From Argopecten irradians (taxonomy: Eukaryota > Mollusca > Bivalvia > Pectinida > Pectinidae): 64,000 nt of DNA. Location of the stretch: NCBI RefSeq assembly GCF_041381155.1, contig NC_091144.1, positions 20,097,544 to 20,161,543 on the forward strand. The letters are read 5' to 3'. The translations under genes were made by a program, and so were the position numbers. The notes below the pieces were generated by a model. That model saw only the letters and a list, made by a program, of their open reading frames with translations. It was not told the origin of the DNA and ran no database searches. Every line of letters starts with the position of its first letter. Position 1 is the stretch's first letter. Shown here piece by piece: positions 25,401-40,400 of the stretch.

Positions 25401-28400
25401 TTTTGATAGTGAAAAAATACCATTTGTCAGCAATGGAGCATCTTTAACCAAAGATACAACACTGCACTTTCATCTTATTCTCACTAGCTGACTTTCTTTT
25501 TCTAAGCTGTGTTATGGTATCATTTCCTTCTTAAATTTGTTCTTATCAAAATGGCAAAGAAACAATTTTGCAAGCTAACAAGACACGGTATTCACTAAAA
25601 ATTCCGAATAATATAAACATTATGAGCTGAAAGACTATCTAATTTTATACAAGTATAACAAATTTGGTTCAAATCCATAAATACATCAGGAAAATTAAAA
25701 GAAAAAAAAAGTAAAATACATACCGGGTATAGCCCAAGGGAAAATGACAGTGGGGACATGTTTTTGGCACAGCGCTGTATGTGATCTAAGACCTACCTGT
25801 ACCAAGAGCTGGGAAGGCTACAGAAGTATGGTACAGCACTGTATCTGATCTAAGACCTACCTGTACAAAGAGCCGGGAAGGCTGCAGAAGTGTAGTAGCA
25901 CTGTATGTGATCTAAGACCTACCTGTACCAAGAGCCGGGAAGGCTGCAGAAGTGTAGTAGCACTGTATGTGATCTAAGACCTACTTGTACCAAGAGCCAG
26001 GAAGGCTACAGAAGTGTAGTAGCACTGAATGTGATCTAAGACCTACCTGTACCAAGAGCTGGGAGACTACAGAAGTATGGTACAGCACTGTAAGTGATCT
26101 AAGACCTACCTGTGTCAAGAGCTGGGAAGGCTACTTAAGTATGGTACAGCACTGTATGTGATCTAAGACCTACCTGTGTCAAGAGCTGGGAAGGCTACAG
26201 AAGTATGGTACAGCACTGTATTTTATCTGACACCTACCTGTACCAAGAGCTGGGAAGGCTACAGAAGTATGGTACAGCACTGTATGTGATCTAAGACCTA
26301 CCTGTGTCAAGGGCTGGGAAGGCTACAGAAGTATGGTACAGCACTGAATATGATCTAAAGACCTACCTGTACCAAGGGCTGGGAAGGCTACAGAAGTATG
26401 GTACAGCACTGTATGTGATTTAAGACCTACCTGTGTCAAGAGCTGAGAAGGCTACTTAAGTATGGTACAGCACTGTATGTGATCTAAGACCTACCTGTGT
26501 CAAGGGCTGGGAAGGCTACAGAAGTATGGTACAGCACTGTATGTGATCTAAGACCTACCTGTGTCAAGAGCTGGGAAGGCTACAGAAGTATGGTACAGCA
26601 CTGTATGTGATCTAAGACCTACCTGTGTCAAGAGCTGGGAAGGCTACTTAAGTATGGTACAGCACTGTATGTGATCTAAGACCTACCTGTGTCAAGAGCT
26701 GGGAAGGCTACAGAAGTATGGTACAGCACTGTATGTGATCTAAGACCTACCTGTGTCAAGAGCTGGGAAGGCTACAGAAGTATGGTACAGCACTGTATGT
26801 GATCTAAGACCTACCTGTACCAAGAGCTGGGAAGGCTACAGAAGTATGGTACAGCACTGAATATGATCTAAGACCTACCTGTACCAAGAGCTGGGAAGGC
26901 TACAGAAGTATGGTACAGCACTGTATGTGATTTAAGACCTACCTGTGTCAAGAGCTGAGAAGGCTACTTAAGTATGGTACAGCACTGTATGTGATCTAAG
27001 ACCTACCTGAGTCAAGGGCTGGGAAGGCTACAGAAGTATGGTACAGCACTGTATGTGATCTAAGACCTACCTGTGTCAAGAGCTGGGAAGGCTACAGAAA
27101 GTATGGTACAGCACTGTATGTGATCTAAGACCTACCTGTGTCAAGAGCTGGGAAGGCTACTTAAGTATGGTACAGCACTGTATGTGATCTAAGACCTACC
27201 TGTGTCAAGAGCTGGGAAGGCTACTTAAGTATGGTACAGCACTGTATGTGATCTAAGACCTACCTGTGTCAAGAGCTGGGAAGGCTACTTAAGTATGGTA
27301 CAGCACTGTATGTGATCTAAGACCTACCTGTGTCAAGAGCTGGGAAGGCTACAGAAGTATGGTACAGCACTGTATGTGATCTAAGACCTACCTACACAAA
27401 GAGCCGGGAAGGCTACAGAAGTATGGTACAGCACTGTATTTGATCTAAGACCTACCTGTGTCAAGAGCTGGGAAGGCTACAGAAGTATGGTACAGCACTG
27501 TATGTGATCTAAGACCTACCTGTACAAAGAGCCAGGAAGGCTACTTAAGTATGGTACAGCACTGTATGTGATCTAAGACCTACCTGTACAAAGAGCCGGG
27601 AAGGCTACAGAAATATGGTACAGCACTGTATGTGATTTAAGACCTACCTGTGTCAAGAGCTGGGAAGGCTACTTAAGTATGGTACAGCACTGTATGTGAT
27701 CTAAGACCTACCTGTGTCAAGAGCTGGGAAGGCTACTTAAGTATGGTACAGCCCGTATGTGATCTAAGACCTACCTGTGTCAAGAGCTGGGGAGGCTACT
27801 TAAGTATGGTACAGCACTGTATGTGATCTAAGACCTACCTGTGTCAAGAGCTGGGAAGGCTACAGAAGTATGGTACAGCACTGAATGTGATCTAAGACCT
27901 ACCTGAACCAAAAGCTGGGAAGGCTACAGAAGTATGGTACAGCACTGTATGTGATTTAAGACCTACCTGTGTCAAGAGCTGGGAAGGCTACAGAAGTATG
28001 GTACAGCACTGAATGTGATCTAAGACCTACCTGTACCAAGAGCTGGGAAGGCTACAGAAGTATGGTACAGCACTGTATGTGATCTAAGACCTACCTGAAC
28101 CAAGAGCTGGGAAGGCTACAGAAGTATGGTACAGCACTGTATGTGATCTAAGATCTACCTGTACCAAGAGCTGGGAAGGCTACAGAAGTATGGTACAGCA
28201 CTGTATGTGATCTAAGACCTACCTGAACCAAGAGCTGGGAAGGCTACAGAAGTATGGTACAGCACTGTATGTGATCTAACCCTACCTTTACCAAGAGCTG
28301 GGAAGGCTACAGAAGTATGGTATAGCACTGTATGTGATCTAAGACCTACCTGAACCAAGAGCTGGGAATGCTACAGAAGTATGGTACAGCACTGTATGTG

Positions 28401-31400
28401 ATCTAACCCTACCTGTACCAAGAGCTGGGAAGGCTACAGAAGTATGGTACAGCACTGTATGTGATCTAGGACCTACCTGTACCAAGGGCTGGGAAGGCTA
28501 CAGAAGTATGGTACAGCACTGTATGTGATTTAAGACCTACCTGTGTCAAGAGCTGAGAAGGCTACTTAAGTATGGTACAGCACTGTATGTGATCTAAGAC
28601 CTACCTGAACCAAGAGCTTGGAAGGCTACAGAAGTATGGTACAGCACTGTATGTGATCTAACCCTACCTGTACCAAGAGCTGGGAAGGCTACAAAAGTAT
28701 GGTACAGCACTGCATGTGATCTAAGACCTACCTGAACCAAGAGCTGGGAAGGCTACAGAAGTATGGTACAGCACTGTATGTGATCTAAGATCTACCTGTA
28801 CCAAGAGCTGGGAAGGCTACAGAAGTATGGTACAGCACTGTATGTGATCTAAGACCTACCTGAACCAAGAGCTGGGAAGGCTACAGAAGTATGGTACAGC
28901 ACTGTATGTGATCTAACCCTACCTTTACCAAGAGCTGGGAAGGCTACAGAAGTATGGTACAGCACTGTATGTGATCTAAGACCTACCTGAACCAAGAGCT
29001 TGGAAGGCTACAGAAGTATGGTACAGCACTGTATGTGATCTAACCCTACCTGTACCAAGAGCTGGGAAGGCTACAGAAGTATGGTACAGCACTGTATGTG
29101 ATCTAGGACCTACCTGTACCAAGGGCTGGGAAGGCTACAGAAGTATGGTACAGCACTGTATGTGATTTAAGACCTACCTGTGTCAAGAGCTGAGAAGGCT
29201 ACTTAAGTATGGTACAGCACTGTATGTGATCTAAGACCTACCTGAACCAAGAGCTGGGAAGGCTACAGAAGTATGGTACAGCACTGTATGTGATCTAACC
29301 CTACCTGTACCAAGAGCTGGGAAGGCTACAGAAGTATGGTACAGCACTGTATGTGATCTAAGACCTACCTGAACCAAGAGCTGGGAAGGCTACAGAAGTA
29401 TGGTACAGCACTGTATGTGATCTAACCCTACCTGTACCAAGAGCTGGGAAGGCTACAGAAGTATGGTACAGCACTGTATGTGATCTAGGACCTACCTGTA
29501 CCAAGAGCTGGGAAGGCTACAGAAGTATGGTACAGCACTGTATGTGATCTAAGACCTACCTGTGTCAAGAGCTGGGAAGGCTACAGAAGTATGGTACAGC
29601 ACTGAATGTGATCTAAGACCTACCTGAACCAAAAGCTGGGAAGGCTACAGAAGTATGGTACAGCACTGTATGTGATTTAAGACCTACCTGTGTCAAGAGC
29701 TGGGAAGGCTACAGAAGTATGGTACAGCACTGTATGTGATCTAAGACCTACCTGTGTCAAGAGCTGGGAAGGCTACAGAAGTATGGTACAGCACTGTATG
29801 TGATCTAAGACCTACCTGTACCAAGAGTTGGGAAGGCTACAGAAGTATGGTACAGCACTGTATGTGATCTAAGACCTACCTGTGTCAAGAACTGGGAAGG
29901 CTACAGAAGTATGGTACAGCACTGAATGTGATCTAAGACCTACCTGTACCAAGAGCTGGGAAGGCTACAGAAGTATGGTACAGCACTGTATGTGATCTAA
30001 GACCTACCTGAACCAAGAGCTGGGAAGGCTACAGAAGTATGGTACAGCACTGTATGTGATCTAAGACCTACCTGAACCAAGAGCTGGGAAGGCTACAGAA
30101 GTATGGTACAGCACTGTATGTGATCTAAGACCTACCTGTGTCAAGAGCTGGGAAGGCTACAGAAGTATGGTACAGCACTGTATGTGATCTAAACCTACCT
30201 TTACCAAGAGCTGGGAAGGCTACAGAAGTATGGTACAGCACTGTATGTGATCTAAGACCTACCTGAACCAAGAGCTGGGAAGGCTACAGAAGTATGGTAC
30301 AGCACTGTATGTGATCTAACCCTACCTGTACCAAGAGCTGGGAAGGCTACAGAAGTATGGTACAGCACTGTATGTGATCTAGGACCTACCTGTACCAAGA
30401 GCTGGGAAGGCTACAGAAGTGTGGCCACGTTTATCAACCTCCTGTAAACAAGCGTATATCATCTTCTGCCAGTCTTTGAGAGAGGTCTGTGCATCAAGAT
30501 GGAGAATGGCTTTGTACGGAAGTCCACATCCACTGGTACATATGAAACCCTTACTTTTCATGTCACTTTCTAAAGAAGACAAAATATTTAAAAGTATTAA
30601 TTCATATTTCTGTTTCTATCCTCATTTGTATGCCTTACTTTTCGTTCTCGTTTTTACAGAAATGCAGAGATACAAAACGAGAACATATAATTGTAAACAT
30701 TGCACGGGTGTTATTGCAGCATTAAAGACAGACAAATATGGAATGACAGACAAATATGAAAGAATGGACAAAGATGGAATGATCAACAAATATGGAATGA
30801 TAAACAAATATGGAAAGATTGACAAATATGGAAAGATGAAAAAATATGGAATGACAGACAAATATGGAAGGACTGACAAATATGGATGGGTTGACAAATA
30901 TGGAAGGATGAACAACAGTTTTCTACCTTAGGGACATTTTCCAGCTGGTCCTAAGGACTGGCTTACCGTAAAAGTGACTGAATATTACTGTTCCTTAATT
31001 ACATATACTAGCAAAGTAAAAGTTTTACTAAAAAAATATCCACATATCTTTTTTTAGTATTGTACGCTCTCAACAAAGTTGACTGAAAACAAGAATATTA
31101 TGAAAATCTGTTTTGTACAATTTGATCTTCAACCTTTCTTCAATGCTACTGCTATTTTTGTTTGTAAATCTTTAGTTCTCTATTAGAACTGGACCAAAAA
31201 GTGGCCAGTCAAAGGACCGGTTGCATGGCAAAAATTGTCTGCCCTACTATAAAGTTATCGGTCACCAGCAGACAGATAGGTGTTAATTTCAAATGCTGAT
31301 GAAATAAGAGGCCCATGGGCCTTAACAGTCATCTGAATATTAGCACAATACAACGTAGTCGTTTAAAGATTTTAGCATAATTGACCTCTGTGACCTTGAA

Positions 31401-34400
31401 TGAAGATCAAGGTCATTCATTTGAACAAACTTGGTAGCCCTTCATCCCAGCATGTCACAGGCCCAATATCGGGTCTCTAGGCCTCCTAGTTATTCTCAAG
31501 AAGTTGTTTAAAAATTTAACCTATTTGACCCCTGTGACCTTGAATGAAGGTCAAGGTCATTTATTTGAACAAACTTGGTAGCCCTTCATCCCAGCATGCT
31601 ACAGGCCAAATATCAGTACCATGGGCCTTCTGGGTCTTGAGAAGAAGTCGTTTAAAGATTTTAGCCTTTTTGACCTCTGTGACCTTGAATGAAGGTCAAG
31701 GTCATTCATTTGAACAAACTTGGTAGCCCTTTATCCCAGCATGCTACAGGCCAAATATCAGTACACTGGGCCTTTCGGTTATTGAGAAGAAGTCGTTTGA
31801 ATGAAAAGTTTACGCACAGCGCACAGCGCACGGGGCACGACTATGCATGATGACAATAGGTCAAATGACCTAAAAATATGGGTGGACAAATAAGGACAAT
31901 TATGGAAGGAGACCAAAAATTAAATTCTTACTCAATTTTTCACATTCATCACTTAGTTGTTTTGAATTGCACACTTTCATCAGTTCTTTAGACACAGCAC
32001 CTGTGTAACAAAACAAGTAGATCAGTGAATTTTATCAAAGTCTCTCATCTTCAATAAATAATATGTTATTTATTCCAGTCTTTCTTCCCATACAAGGCTA
32101 TATTTCAACAAATTCATTATTTACCATGATATTTCATCCAATAAGTGCTCAAATTGCTAAAAAATTGTCAAAAGAGGATATGCTTCAAATGAGAGATGTC
32201 TGCCTACATGTGTTGCTAACAACGATTGAAAAAGGAAGAAAAGGTGTTTAAAGAACTCTGTCTTAAGGATGTGGCACATCTTATTAAGCTGAGTAAAGTA
32301 TAGACTCTGAGACACAGTGAAACAGGACTCAATAGACCAATTTTACTGAATAAATTTTTATTGACTCTTGATTCTTCAATCTTCAATATTTCAATGCATT
32401 AGAATTTATTATTTTGCATTAATTGTCCTGATGTTTCCTCCTCTATAAAACAGGTGTAATACATAAGTGAAAAACTTCAGTTGGGTTCTATGTATAATCT
32501 AATGTTATACCTTTAGTAAAGTCCAATTTATCTTAAGTTGGGTTCTATGTATAATCTAATGCTATACCTTTAGTAAAGTCCAATTTATCTTATGTTTGGT
32601 TCTATGTATAATCTAATGCTATACCTTTAGTAAAGTGCAATTTATCTTAAGTTTGATTTTATGTATAATCTTATGCTATACCTTTAGTAAAATCCAATTC
32701 CTTGTTTGTGCTGTAGACTATGACATCAGTAGGATCCTTTAACTTGACAATATTTTCCACATTGACCTTGAGAGTGACCTTCCCATACAAAAACTCTAAA
32801 ACAAGGAAATGGAAAATGGTTTATTCATCACAGCTTTCTTTAATACTTAAGTGGCTTATCCATGACATTTTTGTAAGACTATACATGTATTAATTGATAA
32901 AAAAACCACTAAAAACATCTGTTAGACATAAATGCCTCATCTAGAGAATCAAGCAAATCTGTTATCACAGCTTTCAAGATAAAGATGAACCTTGGATTAT
33001 TGAGGATTGAAATTGAATTTTGGTGGTTTGATAACAAGTAAATATTAGGACTGTATTAGAATACATACGATTAGTACTTCCACCTCTCATGGACATCAAA
33101 CCCACATGCGAGGCGGCAGGAAGTGTAGCAAATTGACCTTGACGATGTGTCTGTCCTCCTGGTCCTGTTGTTCGTCTCCTTGGTCTGGGTAAAAAATCTT
33201 CATCTTTTTTAGAGAAAACCCTGGTAAATCTCCCTAATTGAGTGCCTCCTGTTGCACTTCTTGTCGCACCTCCCATGGCACCAGAAGTGGAAGGTGTTGA
33301 AATGTTTGAGGCACCATATGGGAAACTGCTCCTTTTTCTTTCTTCCCTTTGGAAAGCCTGTAAAGTTAAATTAATGCTTATGAATTAAAATACCAGAGAA
33401 AAGAGCTAAGTAACACATTTACCTGGTACTATTAAAGGGAAAAAACCAAACAGATAGCCGTCAAAGTGGTCAAGGTTTTTGACAATCTTCTACTAGCTGT
33501 CCCGACTCTTATACTTAACACATCTTTACTGTCAAAATACAACAGGTGTTGGGGGTGACACTGATGTAATCCCTCACTCTTTGGCTCAGTCCGTCACACA
33601 GCAGGTGTATGATGCTGTGATGAAGTACCCAGCACCATAAGTAACAGGGCCTTTGATTGGCTATCACGGCGACTAAAAGGCGGGGCATATGCTACCTTGC
33701 TCTGCAATTTACCTTAGTCTGATAGTGTTGCAAGCCCCAATGCGATCCACATTCAGGCTGATACAAATACATTTCTCGGATAGATTTTATGCCCATATGT
33801 AAATGTACTGTACTAACAAAATGAATTTTCAAATAACAAATCTTCCGATTATACTGTTTCCTCAATTAATTATCAGTGGCAAAATCCAAGGCAAACACAA
33901 CCAACAAACACAAAATTCTGTTAAAAAATCCCGCCATGTTTGATTTACCGGAAACTGTGAAGAATTGAAACAATCAACAGATAGTTTTTAAGTTAAAAAA
34001 ATAAAATAAAAAATCAACAAACTCAGAATGAATATTTGTGAAACTTAATAAATATCAGTGTCATATTGGTTTTACCACAAATAAGTTTTCAAACTCGAGT
34101 TAAAAAATATGTGAAATCATCTTTTGTAGTAAAAACTTGGGTGTAGGTTATTTCTAATATGGTAAAGCAATGAGAAGCATCATGGTGGCCAAATGAACCA
34201 AATGTCGGAAATGTGAGTCGAAATGTGCTTACAAACATAATTTAGACATGGAGGGGTTAAAGGATAATCAGTTTTGGATAATGTTGAATTTAATTGCAAA
34301 TTTATATGACACACGTGAATTGTATCATTTTTCATGCTGGATGTTTTGCAACACTAACGTCAATGGGACAAAATCGTAACTCTGACGACGACCATCAGTC

Positions 34401-37400
34401 AGAAAACCATCCGTCAAGCAGAGCTACAATGTTGCAGCTAGGTGTTATATAAACATCAGTCTCCAGATTTACTTAAGCGGAATATTTATTTCAACTCATG
34501 AGTCACGGATTACAGAAAAACCAAAGTTACAAGTGGCTAACGTACGACTTTTCTGAATCAACTGCTATCACAGAAAGAAGATTCATTTCTAATCTGTTGG
34601 AGAAATTTTGATATGTGTAAATTTATTTACTATGGAAAAGACTGTTGTGACTGAGACTTTTATAGAGGTGCTATGTTTGATAATACCGATTAAAAAGGTC
34701 TGGCAGTGCTGTATGGTTTTTTTTAAATTTACTCTCTCATGAAAGATTGTTCTTCGTATTGTAGCCATACCCATAGAGCTATCCCAACCAACCTTAGCCA
34801 AGATTACAAACTTTAATCGTCTAATTACTATACCGGGTCGTTCACCTATCAAGGTAGCTACTTAGCGGCGACATCAGTTGTTAGGTCATGGCCGATACCA
34901 AGACTTGTTGTATTTTGTCAGTAATGACTGTTGCTGTTGACAGGATTTTAGATTAACGAACTAAATCAGAAATTGCCAGACAAACTGACAAAACATTCAG
35001 ATATATCATCGCTAAAGCTCTCCCTATTTGATGCCTCATTTCAATTAAGATCAAAACTATCAGATCTGTAGTATAGTTTTACAATAATTTTGTCTTGCAA
35101 TTTTTAAACACCCTGAGTGCTTATTGGGTTGAATATGGCACTAATAGTTTGACTACATTTTTACGTTTGCTGAACAAATTTGATATTTAAACAAATCACC
35201 TGTAAGGAGGAACGATCCTTCTCTAAGATAACAAAGTAAACAACTTTGATGGAGCCAGGCTTCTTATCGTAATGCTGGACGGCCTCGTAACACAGCGTTG
35301 CGGTACGATCGTGAGGGTACCTGTTAAACCCGGTCCCGACAGCAGGAAACGCTACGGATGTGTATCCCTTAGATGCTGCTGTTTCCAGGACTTTCCGTAC
35401 ATATCTATCCAAAGCCTACATAAGTATAAAATATACAGTTCTGAAATGCTTTTTCCTAGATAATATCAGGAAGTTTTAAACTCCTCAAAGATAATTCAAA
35501 TATTTTCACATAGAATCGTTGTGCATTATTTTTTTCCCAATTGAAGCAATTAATATTATATCCAACTAATGACCAATCAAAATTAATCTACCAGTATGTT
35601 TAATAATTACTAACATGTTGATACATATTGACCGATCGCCAGGTGTAATATAGCCACGCCTAGTGCGGTTTGATTGACAGCTGGCGATTCGTCAATTCTT
35701 GACAGAATTTATGCCTTTCTTATTTTATTACTTTTATCATTACATATTTTGGTCCATTTTTGTGTAGGAAATATTCATGAAAGCTTTTATTTATGAGGTA
35801 GAACCTCACTGCAAGAGGAGAAAATATTTTAACTGAAATTTCAAATCTTAGCAATGATACTCTTTGATTTAGGTTTATACATTTTCTTTTCATAGTTCAT
35901 AGGATATTTTACTTTCTTTCTGTAATTCTTTGTCTTAAAGTTTTGTATAAACTCTTCATTTATGGAGGAATAAAGTCAAAGAAGAAGAAGAATAACAAAG
36001 TTCAAACCAGAAACACCCAAATCAAGTTTAAAACTTAGCATTTTGTAGAGTCATAATGAAGGCACCTTAATTCAAATGAAATAGGCAAAACTCTGTGTGT
36101 TAGCTACAGAGATCTAATCCTCAAATTATGTACTGTACGTAAATGTACTTATTCTATTAGAGCAGTCCTACTTTAGCACAAATGAGAAATATTGTAATTT
36201 ATGATTTATAAGCGTGAATATAAATTAGCGCATTTTAATGGTTCAATATCTTTAATATACCCTACATAAATAAACGCTTCAAAGACAATGCGAAAATCGT
36301 TCATATAAAACTAATACCGCTAAAACAAGTATTTTTACAGTATCCAAAATCATGGTTATATATCCCAACTGACCTTTTCTGCAGGGGCTGCTCCATTATT
36401 ATAGGAGGGAAGAGTTCCGAGATACAAAGCCTTACAGCTCAAATTCCCCGGAGATATCTCAGCAAGGTCACCGATTTTTAACCCCATTGGATATTTTGTA
36501 GCACATTCAGTTTTCAAAGTGGGTCCACATTTAGTTGCTAGAGCAGTCATTGCTTTGCCCTTTGAAATGTCAAGGTCATCTGACACTGTAGCTGCAATGA
36601 CATCAGCCTTCTACAAAGGAAATTAGGAATAAACTTCCAAGTACAGTTGAACCTCGTTATTATGAATTCCTAGGAACCTTTGAAATTCTTTCTTATTATG
36701 TGGATTTCATACTAAGTGGGTTAACATTTGTACAAGAGAAATGAAACAATGAGACACTTTTGTGGGATTTCAATTCCATTTGTATAACACAGGTTTTTGT
36801 ACTTTACAAGTTTGTGGGTAAGACTGTATTCTCCTTAAACTCACAGTGAAAAAAATGTTTGCTGTCAATTAATTAATTTTCACTCCTTGTGGTGCCTTTT
36901 AGATATAAAGGATATATGTGAGCAAATTCCTTTGAGAATAAATCTTTGTTCTAAAATATTTAACAAATGCTAGAAATACATCTATAAACACAGCTACAAG
37001 TCCATGATTATTGATATAGTGTTCATTGTCAGACACACTAGAATGGACATATCTTTCTTACCGTAAACTCAGCAATACTGCAGGTTTCTATGGATACTTG
37101 GAGATGGTTGGCTTTCGTACAGAAGGATTCTACAATGATATAAAATGATTTCATAATTATGTGGATAGGAAGGAAAAGGATACTCTACCTGAATATTCAC
37201 CAATTGTTTGTTTGTTTGTTTTTTTGATTAATTAACATCATTTTAACAGCTATGGTCATGTAAGGACGGCCTCCCATGTATGCAGTGTGTTGCATGTATG
37301 TTGTGCAAGGTGCGTGTTTTGGGAGACTGCGGTATATTCATGTAGTGTCTTCTTGTATAGTGGAACTGTTGCCCTTTTTATAGTGCTATATCACTGAAGC

Positions 37401-40400
37401 ATGCCGCCGAAGACACCAAGCAACACACCCCTCCCGGTCACATTATACTGACAACGGGCAAACCAGTCGTCCTATTCCCTGTATGCTGAGCGCTAAGAAG
37501 GACCAGAAACTACCACTTTTATAGACTTTGGTATGTCTTGGCCAGGGGACAGAACCCAGAGCCTTCCTCACAGTGACGAACACTCAACACAAGGCCAAAA
37601 GTGAGGCTGTGCCAAGGGAGGCATTAGGAAAGATAAAGTCAGTTAGGAAGAAGAGAAAAGATAAGATCCTTAATTTAGTCGCCTTTATGATCATGCAATA
37701 GGGGCAGCAGGTACAATTCTAACGCCCTACCTGCAGGGTATTCACCAAATGTTGTAATTAATACCCAAGGCTTTGTAGAGGGTTTTGCAACATTTTATAA
37801 TCCCGAGGGCAGAATATCCCTATCATTCCTCAATCTCTTCCAGGGTTCATTACGGTTCCCACATTCACCTCTGTCAATGGCTCATGAACTGGCCGTCTGT
37901 TGACCTTGGGTTACAGAATATTACATGTATGACGTCATAGTGATTGTTTTTGAAACGGCAGAGGTCGTATGTAAATTGTGACTATTTACCTACAAGTACA
38001 TCTAGTATATCCTCAAAAGAATCCATCATTTTTTGGTTTGATATTAAATGATCAAATTACATTATGTCGTCAGAACTGACAGTCATTTACAAGAAAAGGA
38101 TACAAAAGGTAACTTACAATATGTACTTATATATAAGAATTTAGTATGTGTCCGAAATACGTTTTTCAAGAATCTTGAAATTTCGCTGGGCGGTTTACAG
38201 AGGTGAAATAGTGGGGACCACAATGCACCCTGGGAGAGATTGATCATTCCTATCCATTTATTAAATGGTATTTTTCTCTCAACCTCTAAGTTATTATTAT
38301 AAGGATCAAAGAAGTAATATCAACAGGATTTTCCAGAAGACACGGGATCCCATCAAACACAAGTCTGTGGGATACAAATTACTTCAAATGGTAAATATGG
38401 GACAAAGAAGTAATTCCTACCGTGTGAACAAAAAAAATTGTCAAATTTTCAAGGCGATCTGCCCCTTTATCAAGACACACAAAACGAACACGATTACATA
38501 ATATAAGACGAACAGTAAAACGGGACAATGAAAGAAGACAAATATTTAACAGCACAATGGAGCGCAATTAATCCTACGGCAAGTGGCAGCCGAAGGCCGG
38601 AATATTATAGATCTCTTGCCATTTTGATTTTGGTCGATAAAGAAAAGTATAAAGAAAATCGTGAATTGCAAATCAATTCTCCAAACATGAGAATTATACA
38701 ATATTTCTAACGTACACTCCATTGCTTATGTCCTTTACAATAATACCAGCCTGAAATTGACAGTAAGACTTTACTGAGAAAGCAGTGTTTTTGTTAATGC
38801 TGTGACATGACAAGGATATATTGTATGGCTAGCCACATCCTCGATTCTCCAGGGGGTTCCGATCACTTACGATCTCTACACCCCTGGACTATCTCATAGT
38901 AAAAATGAAGGCAGCTCAGGTGAACAGATCTGAACCAATCACAGACCTTCAAAGATTTCCTTTGAAGACTACAGAGAGAGCGACGCCCAACTTCAAAGCC
39001 ACACAGTCAACCACAGTGTACCGTTATACGGCTCTTTTGATGTACATCAAAAGACTAAATTACCTGTTCTGTTATGTTGCCTCCAGTTTTACTACAAGAT
39101 AGTCCAGGGGTGTAGAGATCGTAAGTGATCGGAACCCCTGGAATATCGAGGATGGGCTAGCCATGTCACACAGCCTAATGATCAGATGACATGAGTGATC
39201 AGCAGGTATTAAAGTAAATGAATTTCCTCACACCACAATCATACAATTTTTCAAAAGGCGCTGCCATTTTTTCAACCATACAACAATGACATTTTTTTTT
39301 TATTTTGTAAATAGAAGGGTGGCATAATTGCAGCGATCCAGCAGGTGGCGCAGAGCGGAAACTTTAATTTCAACGCAAGATCTGCCAAGGGTTGCAGGGA
39401 GAGCATCGAACTGGATATACCCTTGGCTAGTGCAGTTGCCATTTGGTACGTATACTTACTGTGGGCACTTGAGTAAGGCTTTGATGGCTTTCTAGTGTTC
39501 TCTTCATTCTCAAAAGCCTGAAAAATCATTAATGATATATACTGAGTTGGAAACAATGCCATAATTTACATTTTCATAATAAACAGATTATATGTGATGA
39601 AGCAAAATTAAATAATCCCATTCTAAAATGTAAACTTTGCTTGCTTCAACAATTCAAAAGAGATATTTTTTCATAACTTTTCAAAAAAGAACAATATCAT
39701 AAACAACTTTTATTTCATTTTAGCAGTAGATCTATTCTAGCGGATTTCCCGCTGTCTTTGAAGCGCTAATTAATTTACTAATGTACAGTGCTGTCAGCTG
39801 AATTTTATAAAAGGGTATTTCATATATTGAACTACTGAACTGCGCTTATCTATATCTGCACTAATAAATCATTATTTACAATTTTTCACATTTGTGCTAA
39901 AATAAGTATGTTTCCAGTATTTGATTTTTAGACCTACCATAATTGTTTTCCAATCCTTCTGGTGGAGCACAAACCTAACATCTGTTACGGATGCCCCTAC
40001 GTTTTTAGAAGCAAAGTCTATCACAGCATTATACATGAGTTTGGCCACCCTGTCGTTTGGGTATCCTATCTGTCCAGTCCCGAAGGCTGGGAACGCTATG
40101 GATTTCATCTGAAGCTGGGCAGCCTTCTGTAGGCAGGCTATCACAGTGTTGTTAAGGTTCTGTAAAACAATTGTGAAATTAGCTTAAAGATCGCTGGCAG
40201 TGTTGATACAGAATACAAGAGGCCCAGAGGGCCTGTATCGCTCACCTGGTTTGTAATGCAAAGTAATGTTCTAAATACAGGTTCATTGTTTCTTTTCTGA
40301 AGGAATTTGCATATTAACATCAAATTTCCCTACTGGGCCCCACCTCTCCTGCCCCAGGGAGTCAGAGCCAATGGTTAAAATCCATGCAGAACTCTAGGAC

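Noticed and set aside
30419..30931. Plus-strand frame of 170 codons with DKYGM repeats
   Set aside because: Half of it is antisense to PARP14-like exon 20 and the rest is the 18-bp minisatellite.
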